DNA from: Roseiarcus sp963748545
GTDB taxonomy: Bacteria > Pseudomonadota > Alphaproteobacteria > Rhizobiales > Beijerinckiaceae
DNA length: 64,000 bases
Reading direction: 5' to 3'
Assembly: GCA_963748545.1 (NCBI GenBank)
Contig: CAVVJO010000036.1
Coordinates: 124,001-188,000 of the forward strand
The notes beneath the pieces were generated by a model that saw only the letters and a program-made list of their open reading frames with translations, did no database searches and had not been told where the DNA came from. Positions within the stretch are counted from its first letter, which is position 1. Every line of letters begins with the position of its first letter. Positions 36,231 to 45,549 of the stretch are shown here, in pieces. A program made the position numbers and the translations under genes.

Positions 36231-37574
36231 CTATCGCAGGCATTCCGCCAAGGCGCTGGCGTAGGCGGCGCGGTCGTCGTCGCTGTTGACCTCGGTGCTG
36301 GCGACGACGATGCAGTCGTCCAGCCCCGCGTCGGGCAAGAGCCGCGAGACCGGCAACCCGCCGATCACGTTGCGCCGCGCCAGCGCCTCGATGACTTCGG
36401 CGGCCGGCCGCGGCGTGCGCAAGGTGAATTCGTTGAAGAAATGCGCGTTGAGAACCTCGACGCCGCGGATGGCCGAGAGGCGATCGGCCAACTGGACGGC
36501 GTTGGCGTGATTGAGGTTCGCCAGCCGCCTGAGGCCGACGCCCCCGAGCAGCGCGAGGTGGATCGAGAACGCGAGGGCGCAGAGGCCCGAGTTGGTGCAG
36601 ATGTTGCTCGTCGCCTTCTCGCGCCGGATGTGCTGCTCGCGCGTCGACAGCGTCAGGACGAAACTGCGGCGTCCGTCGGCGTCCACCGTCTCGCCGGCGA
36701 TCCGCCCCGGCATCTGGCGCACGAACTTGAGCCGGGTCGCAAACAGTCCGACGTACGGGCCGCCGAAACTGAGGGCGTTGCCGATCCCCTGTCCCTCGCC
36801 CACGACGATGTCGGCGTCCATCGAGCCCGGCGAGCGCAGCGCGCCGAGCGAAACCGGGTCCGTGAACACTGCGATCAGCAGCGCGCCGCGGGCGTGCGCC
36901 GCCGCGGCGATGGGCGCGAAGTCGCGCGGGTTGCCGAAAAAGTCCGGGCTCTGGACGATGACGCAGCTCGTGTCGTCGTCAATTGCGGCCGCGAGGTCCT
37001 CGCTTCCGTGGAGGTCGGGAGGCAGCCGAACGATCGTCTCGCTCGCCAGATGCGCCAGCGTCGCGGTCACGTCGGCGTATTGCGGATGCAGTCCGCCGGA
37101 CAGCACCGTCTTGCCGCGCTTGGTCAGCCGGTGCGCCATCAGCATCGCCTCGGCGCAAGCGGTCGAACCGTCGTACATCGAGGCGTTGGCGACCTCCATG
37201 CCGGTCAGGGTCGCGACCTGGGTCTGGAACTCGAACAGAACCTTCAGCGTGCCCTGGGCGATTTCCGGCTGGTAGGGCGTGTAGCTGGTCAAGAATTCAG
37301 AGCGCTGGATCAGATGATCGACGCTTGCGGGAATGTGACGCTTGTAGGCGCCGGCCCCGAGGAAGAAAGGCGCTGAGCCCGCTGCGAGGCTGCGCGCCGC
37401 CATCGCCGATAGGATGCGCTCGACCGCCATCTCGCTCTTGGCGAGCGGCAGGTCGACAAGGCCCTCGATCCGCTTGTCGGCGGGAATGTCCGCAAACAGC
37501 GCCTCGACGTCGGGCACGCCAATTCGCGCCAGCATCGCCGCGCGTTCGGCGGTGTCGAGCGGCAGATAGCGCAT
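36231..37574 (-). CDS. gcvPA: Glycine dehydrogenase (decarboxylating) subunit 1
   Basis: 447 residues, the N-terminal subunit of the two-part P protein (MRYLPLDTAERAAMLARIGV; YTPYQPEIAQGTLKVLFEFQ; NASMYDGSTACAEAMLMA). It starts 3 bp after the gcvH stop and is followed 22 bp later by gcvPB. The split P protein is the form expected in this gene order T-H-PA-PB. Confidence 0.95.
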   Translation of the reverse strand: MRYLPLDTAERAAMLARIGVPDVEALFADIPADKRIEGLVDLPLAKSEMAVERILSAMAARSLAAGSAPFFLGAGAYKRHIPASVDHLIQRSEFLTSYTPYQPEIAQGTLKVLFEFQTQVATLTGMEVANASMYDGSTACAEAMLMAHRLTKRGKTVLSGGLHPQYADVTATLAHLASETIVRLPPDLHGSEDLAAAIDDDTSCVIVQSPDFFGNPRDFAPIAAAAHARGALLIAVFTDPVSLGALRSPGSMDADIVVGEGQGIGNALSFGGPYVGLFATRLKFVRQMPGRIAGETVDADGRRSFVLTLSTREQHIRREKATSNICTNSGLCALAFSIHLALLGGVGLRRLANLNHANAVQLADRLSAIRGVEVLNAHFFNEFTLRTPRPAAEVIEALARRNVIGGLPVSRLLPDAGLDDCIVVASTEVNSDDDRAAYASALAECLR

Positions 37575-37577
37575 CGA

Positions 37578-37955
37578 TCAGGCCTGCGTCTCAAGGAACG
37601 TTGCGTATTCGGCTTCGTCCATCAGCGCCGCGACCTCGCTTGGGTTGACGATCCGGATCCGGAACAGCCAGCCGCGCCCGAGCGCGTCTTCGTTGATCAG
37701 ACCGGGCGTCGCCTCGACCTCCGTATTGACCGCGATAACTTCGCCGGACACTGGGGAAAAAACGTCGCTCGCCGCCTTGACGCTCTCGACGACCGCTGCC
37801 GGATCGCCCGCCTTGAGCGTCTGTCCCACCTTCGGCGTCTCGGCGAAGACGACGTCGCCGAGCTGCTGCTGGGCATGGTCGCTGATGCCGACGACGCCTT
37901 CGGCGCCGTCGATCCGGATGTATTCGTGATCTTTGGAGTAGCGGATCTCAGCCAT
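37578..37955 (-). CDS. gcvH: Glycine cleavage system H protein
   Basis: 125 residues; the lipoyl lysine is K60 in VVESVKAASDV, followed by SPVSGEV. Carries the aminomethyl group between P and T proteins. Starts at ATG 37955, 16 bp after gcvT. Confidence 0.96.
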   Translation of the reverse strand: MAEIRYSKDHEYIRIDGAEGVVGISDHAQQQLGDVVFAETPKVGQTLKAGDPAAVVESVKAASDVFSPVSGEVIAVNTEVEATPGLINEDALGRGWLFRIRIVNPSEVAALMDEAEYATFLETQA

Positions 37956-37971
37956 GACGAGGTCCTTCGGT

Positions 37972-39102
37972 TCAGCCGCGATAATAGGCGTGGGGATGGA
38001 AAGGCAGCGCGACGACGCGCGCAGCGAGCGCCTTGCCGCGAACGACCAGACCGACGGGCGTGCCGACCGCGGAATGGGCGCGGTCGACGAAGCCCATGGC
38101 GACTGGCGCGCCGACGCTGGGGCCGAAGCCGCCGGACGTTACGACGCCGATCGCCGCGCCATCGGTCGAAACGATCTCGGCGCCCTCGCGCGCGGGCGCC
38201 CGACCCTCCGGTCTCAAGCCCACACGCAGGCGAGCCGGCCCGTCGCGAAACGCCCGCAAGACGCGATCCGCGCCGGGAAATCCGCCCTCGGCGCGCCGGC
38301 GCTTCTGGATCGACCAGGCGATCGCCGCTTCGACCGGATCTGTCGTCTCGTCCAGCTCATGGCCATAGAGGCATAGGCCCGCTTCCAGCCGCAGCGAATC
38401 CCGGGCGCCGAGCCCGATCGGCTGAACGTCCGGCTGGGCGAGCAAGCGGCGCGCGAACGAGTCCGCGCGCGCCGCCGGCAGCGAGATTTCGTAGCCGTCC
38501 TCGCCAGTATAGCCGGAGCGGGAGACGAAGCTCTCGACATCGCCGAGGCGCGCAGGCTTGGCCGACATGAACGCCATGGCGTCGACGCCTTCGCCTGGCG
38601 CGAGCCCCATAAGCGTCGCGGACGCGAGCGGCCCTTGCAGCGCGATCAGAGCCGCGTCTTCGAGCGCCGTGAACGTGAGGCCGCTCGGCAGACGTTCGAC
38701 GACCAGCGCGGCATCGACGGCTTTTCGCGCGGCGTTGAGCACCAGCCGAAGCACGCCGTCGGCGCCCGGGGGACGGGTCACCATGAGATCGTCGACGATC
38801 CCGCCGTCGTCGTTGAGGAACTGGGTATAGCGCTGGCGGCCCGGCGCCAGACCGAGGATGTCGGCCGGGCAGAGCGTCTCGAGGAACGTCGCCACGGCGC
38901 CGTGGTCCGGCCCTTCAAGCAGCGCCTGGCCCATATGCGAGACGTCGAAAAGCCCTGCCGCCCTTCGGGTGTGCAGATGCTCCGCGAGCACGCCCGGCGG
39001 ATATTGGATCGGCATGTCATAGCCGGCGAACGGGGCCATGCGCGCGCCAAGTTCGACGTGCAGCGCGTGCAGGGGCGTCTTGAGGGTGACGTCGTCGCTC
39101 AT
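37972..39102 (-). CDS. gcvT: Glycine cleavage system T protein (aminomethyltransferase)
   Basis: 376 residues with the GcvT opening TPLHALHVELGARMAPFAGYDMPIQY (core PFAGYDMPIQY), then FDVSHMGQ, SRSGYTGEDGYEI and a C-terminal DxPxV-like fold. Transfers the methylene unit to tetrahydrofolate. ATG 39102 (MSDDVTLKT) is the natural start. A tandem glycine riboswitch lies 79 bp upstream. Confidence 0.95.
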   Translation of the reverse strand: MSDDVTLKTPLHALHVELGARMAPFAGYDMPIQYPPGVLAEHLHTRRAAGLFDVSHMGQALLEGPDHGAVATFLETLCPADILGLAPGRQRYTQFLNDDGGIVDDLMVTRPPGADGVLRLVLNAARKAVDAALVVERLPSGLTFTALEDAALIALQGPLASATLMGLAPGEGVDAMAFMSAKPARLGDVESFVSRSGYTGEDGYEISLPAARADSFARRLLAQPDVQPIGLGARDSLRLEAGLCLYGHELDETTDPVEAAIAWSIQKRRRAEGGFPGADRVLRAFRDGPARLRVGLRPEGRAPAREGAEIVSTDGAAIGVVTSGGFGPSVGAPVAMGFVDRAHSAVGTPVGLVVRGKALAARVVALPFHPHAYYRG

Positions 39103-39180
39103 GGGGTCCACCGATCGAGTTCTGACGCCTAGCGGAGCGCACCGCAACAAAAGCGGCGGACGTTCCGCATGAGCGCCCCC

Positions 39181-39365
39181 TCTGTCGCGAGACCTGAGAG
39201 ATTTCCCGCCTTGCGGCGGCTACCCCCGTCGGTGGACGCAAACCTATCGGGCTCGCGCCGCTTTCCAGAGCGTCATCACTTCAGCGGTCCTGTGGCCTGA
39301 GCGTTTCCGGGGCGGTTGCGCCTTCGGCGCCGACGGCAAAAGCCGCCGGACTCTTCCGCGAAGTG
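39181..39365 (-). promoter_or_regulatory. Tandem glycine riboswitch
   Basis: On the minus strand the first aptamer shows gcggaagagtccgg, gccgaaggcgcaa and ggaaacgctcaggc; the second shows ctctggaaag, ggtagccgccgcaaggcggg and aaatctctcaggtctcgcg. Both aptamers carry the conserved GGA-AGAG, CGAAG/GCAAGG and CUCAGG cores in the right order. Positioned directly upstream of gcvT, so glycine should turn the operon on. Named by motif, not by a covariance search. Confidence 0.9.
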
Positions 39366-39445
39366 TCTTCGGCTGACGCTTCCGAGCTAGCCTGACCGCC
39401 CGCCCTTTGTCAACGGAAGGAGAGGCGCGGCGGCGACAGCCCGGG

Positions 39446-40090
39446 TCAGCCCGCGACCTTGCGCCTGTGGGCGCGCGGCGCGGCGGCGGAGTTTCCGCCT
39501 TCGAAGCCGATCGTAATCGTATAAACGTTCACGAGCATAAGCGTCGGCATCGCCACCGGGATCGGATCCGCGACGATCCTGAACTCGCCGGAATTCACGG
39601 CGTCCGCCGTCGCCTCGATCTTGTAGGTCTTGGAGTAGACCTCTTTCTTGTCGGCGTCCTGGGTCACCGTGATGCGCAGCGGAACGCTGTAGGTTCCGGG
39701 CGTGCCGGCCGGTCCGATAACGAGGTTCCCCGCCACGCCGATCTTGATTGTCGCCTGTCCTGGCCCGGCCGGTTCGCAGCGGCGCGCGGTTTCGCCGATG
39801 TTGAACTGATAGCGCACCGATGCGCTTTCGGCGCCGCCGACCCGATAAGCGGAGCCGCCTTCGGCGATGTCGACCTCGGGGCAATAGATGTCGGTCGCGG
39901 CGACCGGGAGGGGAATCTGCTTCTCGGCAGGGTTGTTGGTCGGCTGGGCCACAGGGCGAGGATTGACGCCCTCGTTCAACTGGAACGTGGCGGGATCGTA
40001 GTGCGGCATCAGGCTTTGCACGGAACTGCAACCGGCCAGAAGGCCGATCGCAGCGAGAGCAAAGAGCGGACGGAAGGGGATCATGCGCAT
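39446..40090 (-). CDS. Putative lipoprotein, unknown
   Basis: 214 residues with a lipobox (AAIGLLAGCSS, lipidated Cys at about residue 21). The mature part is beta-rich, with two cysteines (DIYCPEV and ARRCEPA) that could form a disulfide, and ends in a basic tail (RAHRRKVAG). Probably outer-membrane anchored. No named family recognised. Confidence 0.75.
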   Translation of the reverse strand: MRMIPFRPLFALAAIGLLAGCSSVQSLMPHYDPATFQLNEGVNPRPVAQPTNNPAEKQIPLPVAATDIYCPEVDIAEGGSAYRVGGAESASVRYQFNIGETARRCEPAGPGQATIKIGVAGNLVIGPAGTPGTYSVPLRITVTQDADKKEVYSKTYKIEATADAVNSGEFRIVADPIPVAMPTLMLVNVYTITIGFEGGNSAAAPRAHRRKVAG

Positions 40091-40146
40091 GGCGTCGCTG
40101 AGTTGTCTGTGAATTGGAGTGTGCGGTGCTTACGGCGCCGGCGCGG

Positions 40147-40668
40147 TCAAGGCAATTGCTCGTAGGCCTCCTTGAAGCCGGCGAGCGAAGCGGGCACGCC
40201 GACGCCCTGCTCCGGGGTCTGGAAAATCCCGAGCGTCATGGTCTTGCCGGCCTTCAGCTTGTCGATCAGCGCGTCGTCGAGCGCCAGCTGGGCGATGCAG
40301 CCATTGGCCAGGCATTGCAGGAAGCTGAGCCGGCCGGCGTCGGAATCGCCGATTTGCAGGCTGACGCCCGCGGGCAACAGCACGCCGAGCGGGGCAATGA
40401 CCCGCATCAGCCGTGCCTTGCGGTCGGCGGTGTTGAGCACGATGACCACCATCGTCAGGTTCGGCCTGTCCTGGTCGACGACGCTCAAAAGCACCGCGCA
40501 TTGCTCGTAAGCCGCGCCGGGCGGCGTCTCACAGCGGGTTTCCCAGTCGCCGTGCTTCGCCCGAACGGCGCCCTGCGCATAAGCGCCGCCCACGGCTGAG
40601 AGCGACGCGGCGATGACGCCGAGGGCGGAGACCAGGCGAACGAAACCGCGCAACCAACTTGCGTTCAT
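40147..40668 (-). CDS. Invasion-associated locus B (IalB) family protein
   Basis: 173 residues; the signal peptide ends near AYA-Q (about 32). The body matches IalB: HGDWETRCETPPG, EQCAVLLSVVDQD, VLLPAGVSLQIG and LANGCIAQLALDDALIDKLKAGK (core NGCIAQL). IalB proteins are periplasmic and common in Hyphomicrobiales; the name reflects Bartonella and does not imply virulence here. Confidence 0.88.
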   Translation of the reverse strand: MNASWLRGFVRLVSALGVIAASLSAVGGAYAQGAVRAKHGDWETRCETPPGAAYEQCAVLLSVVDQDRPNLTMVVIVLNTADRKARLMRVIAPLGVLLPAGVSLQIGDSDAGRLSFLQCLANGCIAQLALDDALIDKLKAGKTMTLGIFQTPEQGVGVPASLAGFKEAYEQLP

Positions 40669-40756
40669 CAGCGCCGGAACCCTTGCAGTGGATGAGAATC
40701 GGCGCCGGCGTAGCAGGCGATCATGGCGGCGCCAAGCCCGACGCCTTTGGCGGAGA

Positions 40757-40831
40757 TGGTGGGCGCTAGAGGGATTGAACCTCTGACCCCTACCATGTCA
40801 AGGTAGTGCTCTACCGCTGAGCTAAGCGCCC
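40757..40831 (-). tRNA. tRNA-Val (anticodon GAC)
   Basis: Cloverleaf on the minus strand: acceptor GGGCGCT/AGCGCCC, D arm TAGCTCAGCGGTAGAGCA, anticodon stem CTACC/GGTAG with loop TTGACAT (anticodon GAC), and T arm with GGTTCAATC. CCA is encoded (40757-40759). Confidence 0.95.
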
Positions 40832-40905
40832 ATCTCCAAGGGTCCCGAGCGGGGGCGCCCGATCGAGAGTGCGCGGCGGTATAGACGCTCGCGGAGCGAG
40901 GCGCA

Positions 40906-41448
40906 ATGGTCTTTTCGAACCTTGTCGACGCCGCCGCGGCTGGCCGGATGGCGGTCCGTTCCGCAGGTCTCGCCGACCTCGAGACGATCATGGCGATCGA
41001 GCGCACGCCCGGCTTCGAGGCGTTCGTCGGCCGATCGGAGGCGGCGGAGCATTGCGCCATGCTCTCGGCGCCCGGCTTCGCTTATCGTCTCGGGCTTGAC
41101 CAGGACGGCCACGCGATCGCCTTTGCGATTCTCTCGGGTCTGGGCGATCCGCACGGCGCCCTCTATCTCAAACGGATCGCCGTCGTCCGCCCGGGAGCCG
41201 GCGCCGGGACGGCGTTCCTGGCGCTCATCCTCGACGAGGCGTTCGGCGCCCTCGGCGCCTGGCGTTTCCATCTCGACTGCTTCGCCGACAATGTTCGCGC
41301 CCAGCGCGCCTATGCGAAGCTCGGCTTCCGTCGCGACGGCGTGTTGCGCCAAGCCTACCGAACGCCCGACGGGACGCGAAAGGACCTCGTTCTGATGGCG
41401 CTCCTCAGCCCGGAATGGGCGGCGCGGAAGACCGGGTCGGAGACCTGA
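40906..41448 (+). CDS. GNAT-family N-acetyltransferase
   Basis: 180 residues of the RimJ/RimL-like GNAT group: YLKRIAVVRPGAGAGTAFLAL holds the acetyl-CoA loop (RPGAGAGTA), and NVRAQRAYAKLGFRRDGVLR is the RimI/RimL-type C-terminal signature. Acts on an unknown amine or protein N-terminus. Confidence 0.87.
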   Translation: MVFSNLVDAAAAGRMAVRSAGLADLETIMAIERTPGFEAFVGRSEAAEHCAMLSAPGFAYRLGLDQDGHAIAFAILSGLGDPHGALYLKRIAVVRPGAGAGTAFLALILDEAFGALGAWRFHLDCFADNVRAQRAYAKLGFRRDGVLRQAYRTPDGTRKDLVLMALLSPEWAARKTGSET

Positions 41449-41555
41449 CGCGAGCGGGCGAACCGCTCTTTGACTATGCGCCGTTCCTCGCTCAAAACCG
41501 AAGAGAGCGAATTCGCGGCTCAGTCGTCAGCCCGAGCAGGGCGAGGAGGAGTACG

Positions 41556-42122
41556 GTGCAGAACGCGGTCGAAGCGGGCGGAGCGGCCGCCGCCGGAAAA
41601 AAGGGCGGCCTGAAGGAGCGGGCGATCGACGAACTGAAGGCTTACGCCATCATTACCCTCTATCTCTGGGTGCTGTTCGTCCTGTTCGCCAGCTACAAGC
41701 GCTTGCTGATGCACGAAAACGGTATCAGCGCCTGGAACCAGGGTTTCGCCATCGTCAACGCGCTGGTTTTCGCCAAGGTGATCCTGATCGCCGAGGCGCT
41801 CAGTCTCGGCGAAGGCCACAAAGGGCGAACGCTCCTTTCGGTCGCGCTTCGAAAATCGTTCCTGTTCACGATCATCCTGATCCTGTTCCACATCGCAGAG
41901 GAGGGCGTTCGGGCCTGGTTCAAGGATTTGCCGCTGTCGACGGCGCTCACCGACTTCGGCGGCGGGCTTTGGCTTGGCCTCGCGACCTATGCGGCGATCT
42001 TCTTCGTCGCGCTAATCCCGTTCTTCACCGTTCAGGAGATCGCGAAGGCGATCGGCGGCGACGCCCTGTGGGCTCTTCTCTTCAACCGCGGCCAGAAGTC
42101 GTTCCGGTTGGTCGAGGACTAG
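41556..42122 (+). CDS. Integral membrane protein, unknown
   Basis: 188 residues with four hydrophobic helices (about 30-52, 65-88, 100-120, 138-160). GTG 41556 follows a strong site gaggagga at 5-8 nt and gives MQNAVEAGG; the longer open frame upstream would overlap the GNAT gene. No family named. Confidence 0.78.
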   Translation: MQNAVEAGGAAAAGKKGGLKERAIDELKAYAIITLYLWVLFVLFASYKRLLMHENGISAWNQGFAIVNALVFAKVILIAEALSLGEGHKGRTLLSVALRKSFLFTIILILFHIAEEGVRAWFKDLPLSTALTDFGGGLWLGLATYAAIFFVALIPFFTVQEIAKAIGGDALWALLFNRGQKSFRLVED

Positions 42123-42188
42123 ACCGGGACGCGGCCCGCGCGGCGTCCGGGCTTGGCGCCCTCGAAGCGACGGCGCGCAAAAAGCGCC

Positions 42189-43010
42189 TTACGTCAACGC
42201 GTCCCCGTTGGCATAAACCGCCAGACGCCGCGAACCCGCGAAAATATCCTTCGGCGTGAGGCCGTAGACCTGCCGGATCGAGTGACTGAAATGGCTCGAA
42301 TCGGGGTAGCCGGACTCGAGGGCCACATCCGTCAGGTTCAGCTTTTCATGGACGCGGCAAAGCACGCTGCGAGCCCGCTTCCAAGAGCGGAAGTTGCGAA
42401 ACGGGATCCCGACCTCCTGCTTGAACAGATGAAGGAATCGCGAAAAGGACAGGCTCACGGCCTCGGCGCAGTCCTCCGCGAGGGCTGGCCCGGCCGGATT
42501 GCGCTTGATCGCGTCGACCACCTCGCGGATGCGCGGGTCGATGGGTCGCGGCGCGAGGGCCTGCTTGAAGAACAAGGGGTCGAAACTCGTCGGCGACAGA
42601 TCCTGGCAGCCGCTGGACCTGAGCTCCGCGCTGCGCTTGCGCGTCCGGGCGACGAAATCGTCCGCCACGACGGCGCCGCGCTGGCGAAGCAGCGCGGGCG
42701 CCTGCGCGAGATCGACCGTCTCCGCCTCCACCTTGACCACATGAATGAGCCGCGCCTCGGACAGGACCTCGTGCGGCGTGTAGGGGGGCACGACCGCCAT
42801 TTCCGCGACCTGCCAATCTCCACCGGCGATTCGGACGCGGATCGTCCCTTCGGTTGCGACATAGAGGACGACGGACCCCATGAACCGGGTCGATGGCGAG
42901 CCCAGAAGCCCCACGTAGAATACGCGATCCGGCGTGACCCACATCAAGCGATCGACGGGCCGCAGCGCAAGAGTCCGCGCGCTTGGGGAGCTTGCCGCCA
43001 TCGGGCGCAC
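42189..43010 (-). CDS. AraC-family transcriptional regulator
   Basis: 273 residues: an N-terminal cupin-like sensor (about 15-120, ending in HVVKVEAE) and a C-terminal AraC HTH pair (about 170-262) with AEAVSLSFSRFLHLFKQEVG and DVALESGYPDSSHFSHSIRQVYGLTP (core GYPDSSHFS). Transcribed in the same direction as the AbrB-like gene upstream. Target unknown. Confidence 0.88.
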   Translation of the reverse strand: MRPMAASSPSARTLALRPVDRLMWVTPDRVFYVGLLGSPSTRFMGSVVLYVATEGTIRVRIAGGDWQVAEMAVVPPYTPHEVLSEARLIHVVKVEAETVDLAQAPALLRQRGAVVADDFVARTRKRSAELRSSGCQDLSPTSFDPLFFKQALAPRPIDPRIREVVDAIKRNPAGPALAEDCAEAVSLSFSRFLHLFKQEVGIPFRNFRSWKRARSVLCRVHEKLNLTDVALESGYPDSSHFSHSIRQVYGLTPKDIFAGSRRLAVYANGDALT

Positions 43011-43140
43011 CGTCGTTTCCTCCTGCCGGCAGGGCGCGCGTTCGCCCGCTCATGTTGTGATGATCCTCCCGAAGTTAGGAGCAGATTGGGACGCCTGTCA
43101 AAGCGCGGCGATGGGCGCCGACGCCTCGGTCGGCCGCGCC

Positions 43141-44253
43141 TCACAGGGCGCCTCGCCGGTCGGCCCCGGTCGCAACGAAACGGGCGATCGCCGGGCCGAC
43201 CATGAGGACGACGAGAAACCGCGCCACCTGCATCCCCATGATGAAGGGCATGTCGACCTGGCTCGATGCGGAGATGATCGCCACCGAATTCGGCGCCGCC
43301 TGGGCTGGTCGCGAGATAGGCGGTCAGCGCATCGACGTGCGCGAAATGGGCCAGGGCCGCGGCGAGAAGCCCGCAGGCGGCGATCAGGGAAAGAATTGAG
43401 GCCGCCAGCGCAGGCAAGACACGGGCGGCGTGAATCAGGATCGCCCGGTTGAAGCGCGCGCCGATGCTCCAGCCGACCAGGCAATAGGCCGGCGCGAGGA
43501 GCCAGGGCGGCAACGCGACCGTCATGACCCCGAGGTCTTGCAGGACGGCGGCGGCGCCGAGCGCGACGAGCAAGGGCCCCGCCGGAAGGCGGAACGCCCA
43601 ACCGGCCGCCGCCGCGGCCGCCGCCAGCGCGATCGTTTCCGCAAGCGGGCCCCATGCGACCGGCGCAAACCAGACGACCGCCGCCGCCGCCCGCGGCGTC
43701 GCGGTGTTCCAGACGGCCGCGATTCCGGTCGCGACGACCGTAACCATGACCACCCGCAGATATTGCATGAGGGCGACGAGGCGGACGTCGGCGCCGTAGC
43801 CCTCGGACATCAGGGTCATGACGGTCGCGGCGCCTGGAAAGGCGCCCCAAACCGCGGTGGTTCCAGGAAGAACGCGCAGGCGCGTGAGCGCCCATCCCAG
43901 CGCGACGCTGACCATCACCACCGACAGAACGCCGCCGACAAAGGTCGGCCAGTCGCGCGCCATCGAAGACAAAGTCGAGGGCGGCAGCACCCGCGCGACC
44001 AGGCAGCCGATGATCGCCTGCGCGAAGGCGAACAGCGGCGCGGGGATCGTCATCTTGAAGTCGAAAGCGGTCAGCGCCGCCGCGGCGGCGAGCGCGCCGA
44101 GCAGCAGCGCCGCCGGCAGGCGCAGCAGTTCAAGCCCTCCGATCAGGAGGGCGGAGAGGGCGAGCAGCGCGGCCCACTGGACGGCCGTCCTCAGCCCGCG
44201 GCGGATGCGCGAGCGCCTCCGCGCGACGCGCCCAGTCTCGTCCGCCCTCTCAT
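43141..44253 (-). pseudogene. AbrB-family membrane protein (COG3180-like), frame broken
   Basis: Hydrophobic permease-like protein of about 360 residues. The main frame from MTIPAPLFAF (44053) runs to SPGGAE, where GAATTC 43286-43291 carries one extra base. Removing it gives PGGADSVAIISASSQVDMPFIMGMQVARF and a stop at 43141. The N-terminus is also odd: ATG 44253 overlaps the upstream TGA (ATGA) but is in another frame, while the correct frame stays open and hydrophobic (LLALSALLIGGLELLRLP) without a normal start. A second indel near 44190-44250 is likely. Function unknown. Confidence 0.7.
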
Positions 44254-44810
44254 CCGCGCGCTTCGAGAAGCGCCAGGATTGCGTCGGTCGTCGCGGTTTC
44301 GCCGAGGCGTGGAAAGATGCGCGCGATGCTGTTCTCGTGCGCCTCGATCCGCATGTCGGTCATGGCGTCGATCGCGAGCGTCACGTGGAATCCGTGCTCA
44401 TGCGCCTGCCGAGCCGTCGATTCGACGCCGACGCTGGTGGAGACGCCGGCGATCACGACCTGGGTCACGCTCTCGCGCTTCAGAATGTCGAGAAGATCGG
44501 TGTTGGTGAACGCGCCCCAGGTGCGTTTGGTCACGCGGCGGTCGGCGGGCTGCGGGCCCAATTCGGCCACGAGCTCCGTCCAGTCGTCGGGGAACGCGCC
44601 GGTCGGGCGCGGCGTCTCGGTGCGGCCCGGCGCGCCGCCCGCGACGTTGACGAGAATCACGGGCAGGCCGTGGCGCCGGAACGCCTCGGCGAGCCGCGCC
44701 GCCCTTGCCACCACCGCGCCGATCGGATGCGCCGTCGGCATGGCGACGATGCCCTTCTGCAGGTCGATGATGATCAGCGCAGTTTTCGAGTCGAGCGTCG
44801 TCGCGGCCAT
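44250..44810 (-). CDS. Isochorismatase-family cysteine hydrolase
   Basis: 186 residues with the triad Asp (ALIIDLQKGI), Lys (TKRTWGAF) and Cys-loop VTQVVIAGVSTSVGVESTARQA (core GVSTSVGVEST). Note Ser at the position usually held by the catalytic Cys in the C-x-x-S/T core, so activity is uncertain; the fold is clear. Coupled by ATGA to the AbrB-like gene downstream. Confidence 0.82.
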   Translation of the reverse strand: MAATTLDSKTALIIIDLQKGIVAMPTAHPIGAVVARAARLAEAFRRHGLPVILVNVAGGAPGRTETPRPTGAFPDDWTELVAELGPQPADRRVTKRTWGAFTNTDLLDILKRESVTQVVIAGVSTSVGVESTARQAHEHGFHVTLAIDAMTDMRIEAHENSIARIFPRLGETATTDAILALLEARG

Positions 44811-44873
44811 GGAGGTCTCCGTCTCACGAGTTCAGTCCTGCGCCGAATGGGCGAGCGGCGCGCCCCGTCACGA

Positions 44874-45329
44874 TCACCCGCCGGCGATCCGCTCGAGCAG
44901 GGACAGCGCGCGCCCCATCTCCGCCTGTTCCTCCGCGGTCAGCTCCGCGCGAATGCGCCCGGCGAGCCAGTCCTCGCGCGTCCGCCGGTTGTCCCGGACG
45001 GTCGCTCGGCCGCGCTCGGTGACCGAAAGAATCGTCTGGCGGCCGTCGTTCGGGTCCGGCGCGCCGGCCACCAGGCCCGCCTCCTCCAGCGGTCCGACGA
45101 TCGCGCCCATCGACTGCGAGCGCATGTTTTCGGTGCGCGCGAGCGCGGTCAGCGTCGCGGGGCCGTCCCGCTCGAGCCGGCCGAGCACATGTGCCTGCGA
45201 CCAGGTGAGATCGCCGGGCGGCACGGTGTCGCGCAGCCGCCGGGCGAGCTTGCCGACGACCGCGCGGATCGTCCCCGCCAGGACGGCCGGTTCGTCGGAG
45301 TGTTGAGGCGCTTCGTGGACAGGAGGCAT
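44874..45329 (-). CDS. MarR-family transcriptional regulator
   Basis: 151 residues, winged helix: LTWSQAHVLGRLERDGPATLTALARTENMRSQSMGAIVGPLEEAGLVAGAPDPNDGRQTILSVTERG (core ALARTENMRSQSMG and DPNDGRQ). Dimerisation helices flank it. Starts at ATG 45329, 20 bp from a palindrome that fits a MarR operator. It may control the isochorismatase/AbrB genes downstream. Confidence 0.92.
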   Translation of the reverse strand: MPPVHEAPQHSDEPAVLAGTIRAVVGKLARRLRDTVPPGDLTWSQAHVLGRLERDGPATLTALARTENMRSQSMGAIVGPLEEAGLVAGAPDPNDGRQTILSVTERGRATVRDNRRTREDWLAGRIRAELTAEEQAEMGRALSLLERIAGG

Positions 45330-45349
45330 GGCGCGCGGATTTTTAAAAA

Positions 45350-45369
45350 GTTACTCTACGTAGATAAAC
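45350..45369. promoter_or_regulatory. Palindrome, probable MarR operator
   Basis: gttactctacgtagataaac: a perfect TCTACGTAGA core, 8 of 10 bases symmetric across each arm. AT-rich in a GC-rich region and placed 20 bp upstream of the MarR start. Autoregulation is inferred from position and symmetry. Confidence 0.6.
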
Positions 45370-45549
45370 TACCGATATGGCTCCGTCAAGCGTTGCCTGC
45401 AGAGCCGCGCCGTGATCCGGTCAGACTTTGATCCTAAGGGGCCGGGCGGCAGCCGTGAGAGCCCGGGCCCCGACGGCCGCGCGATGACCCCCGAGACGCT
45501 TTCCCTCGATCTGCTCGACCAGGCCCAAACCCGTTGAAGGAGAGAACCC

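Noticed and set aside
40757..40831. Possible integration of an element at tRNA-Val
   Set aside because: No integrase and no duplicated 3' end in the window.
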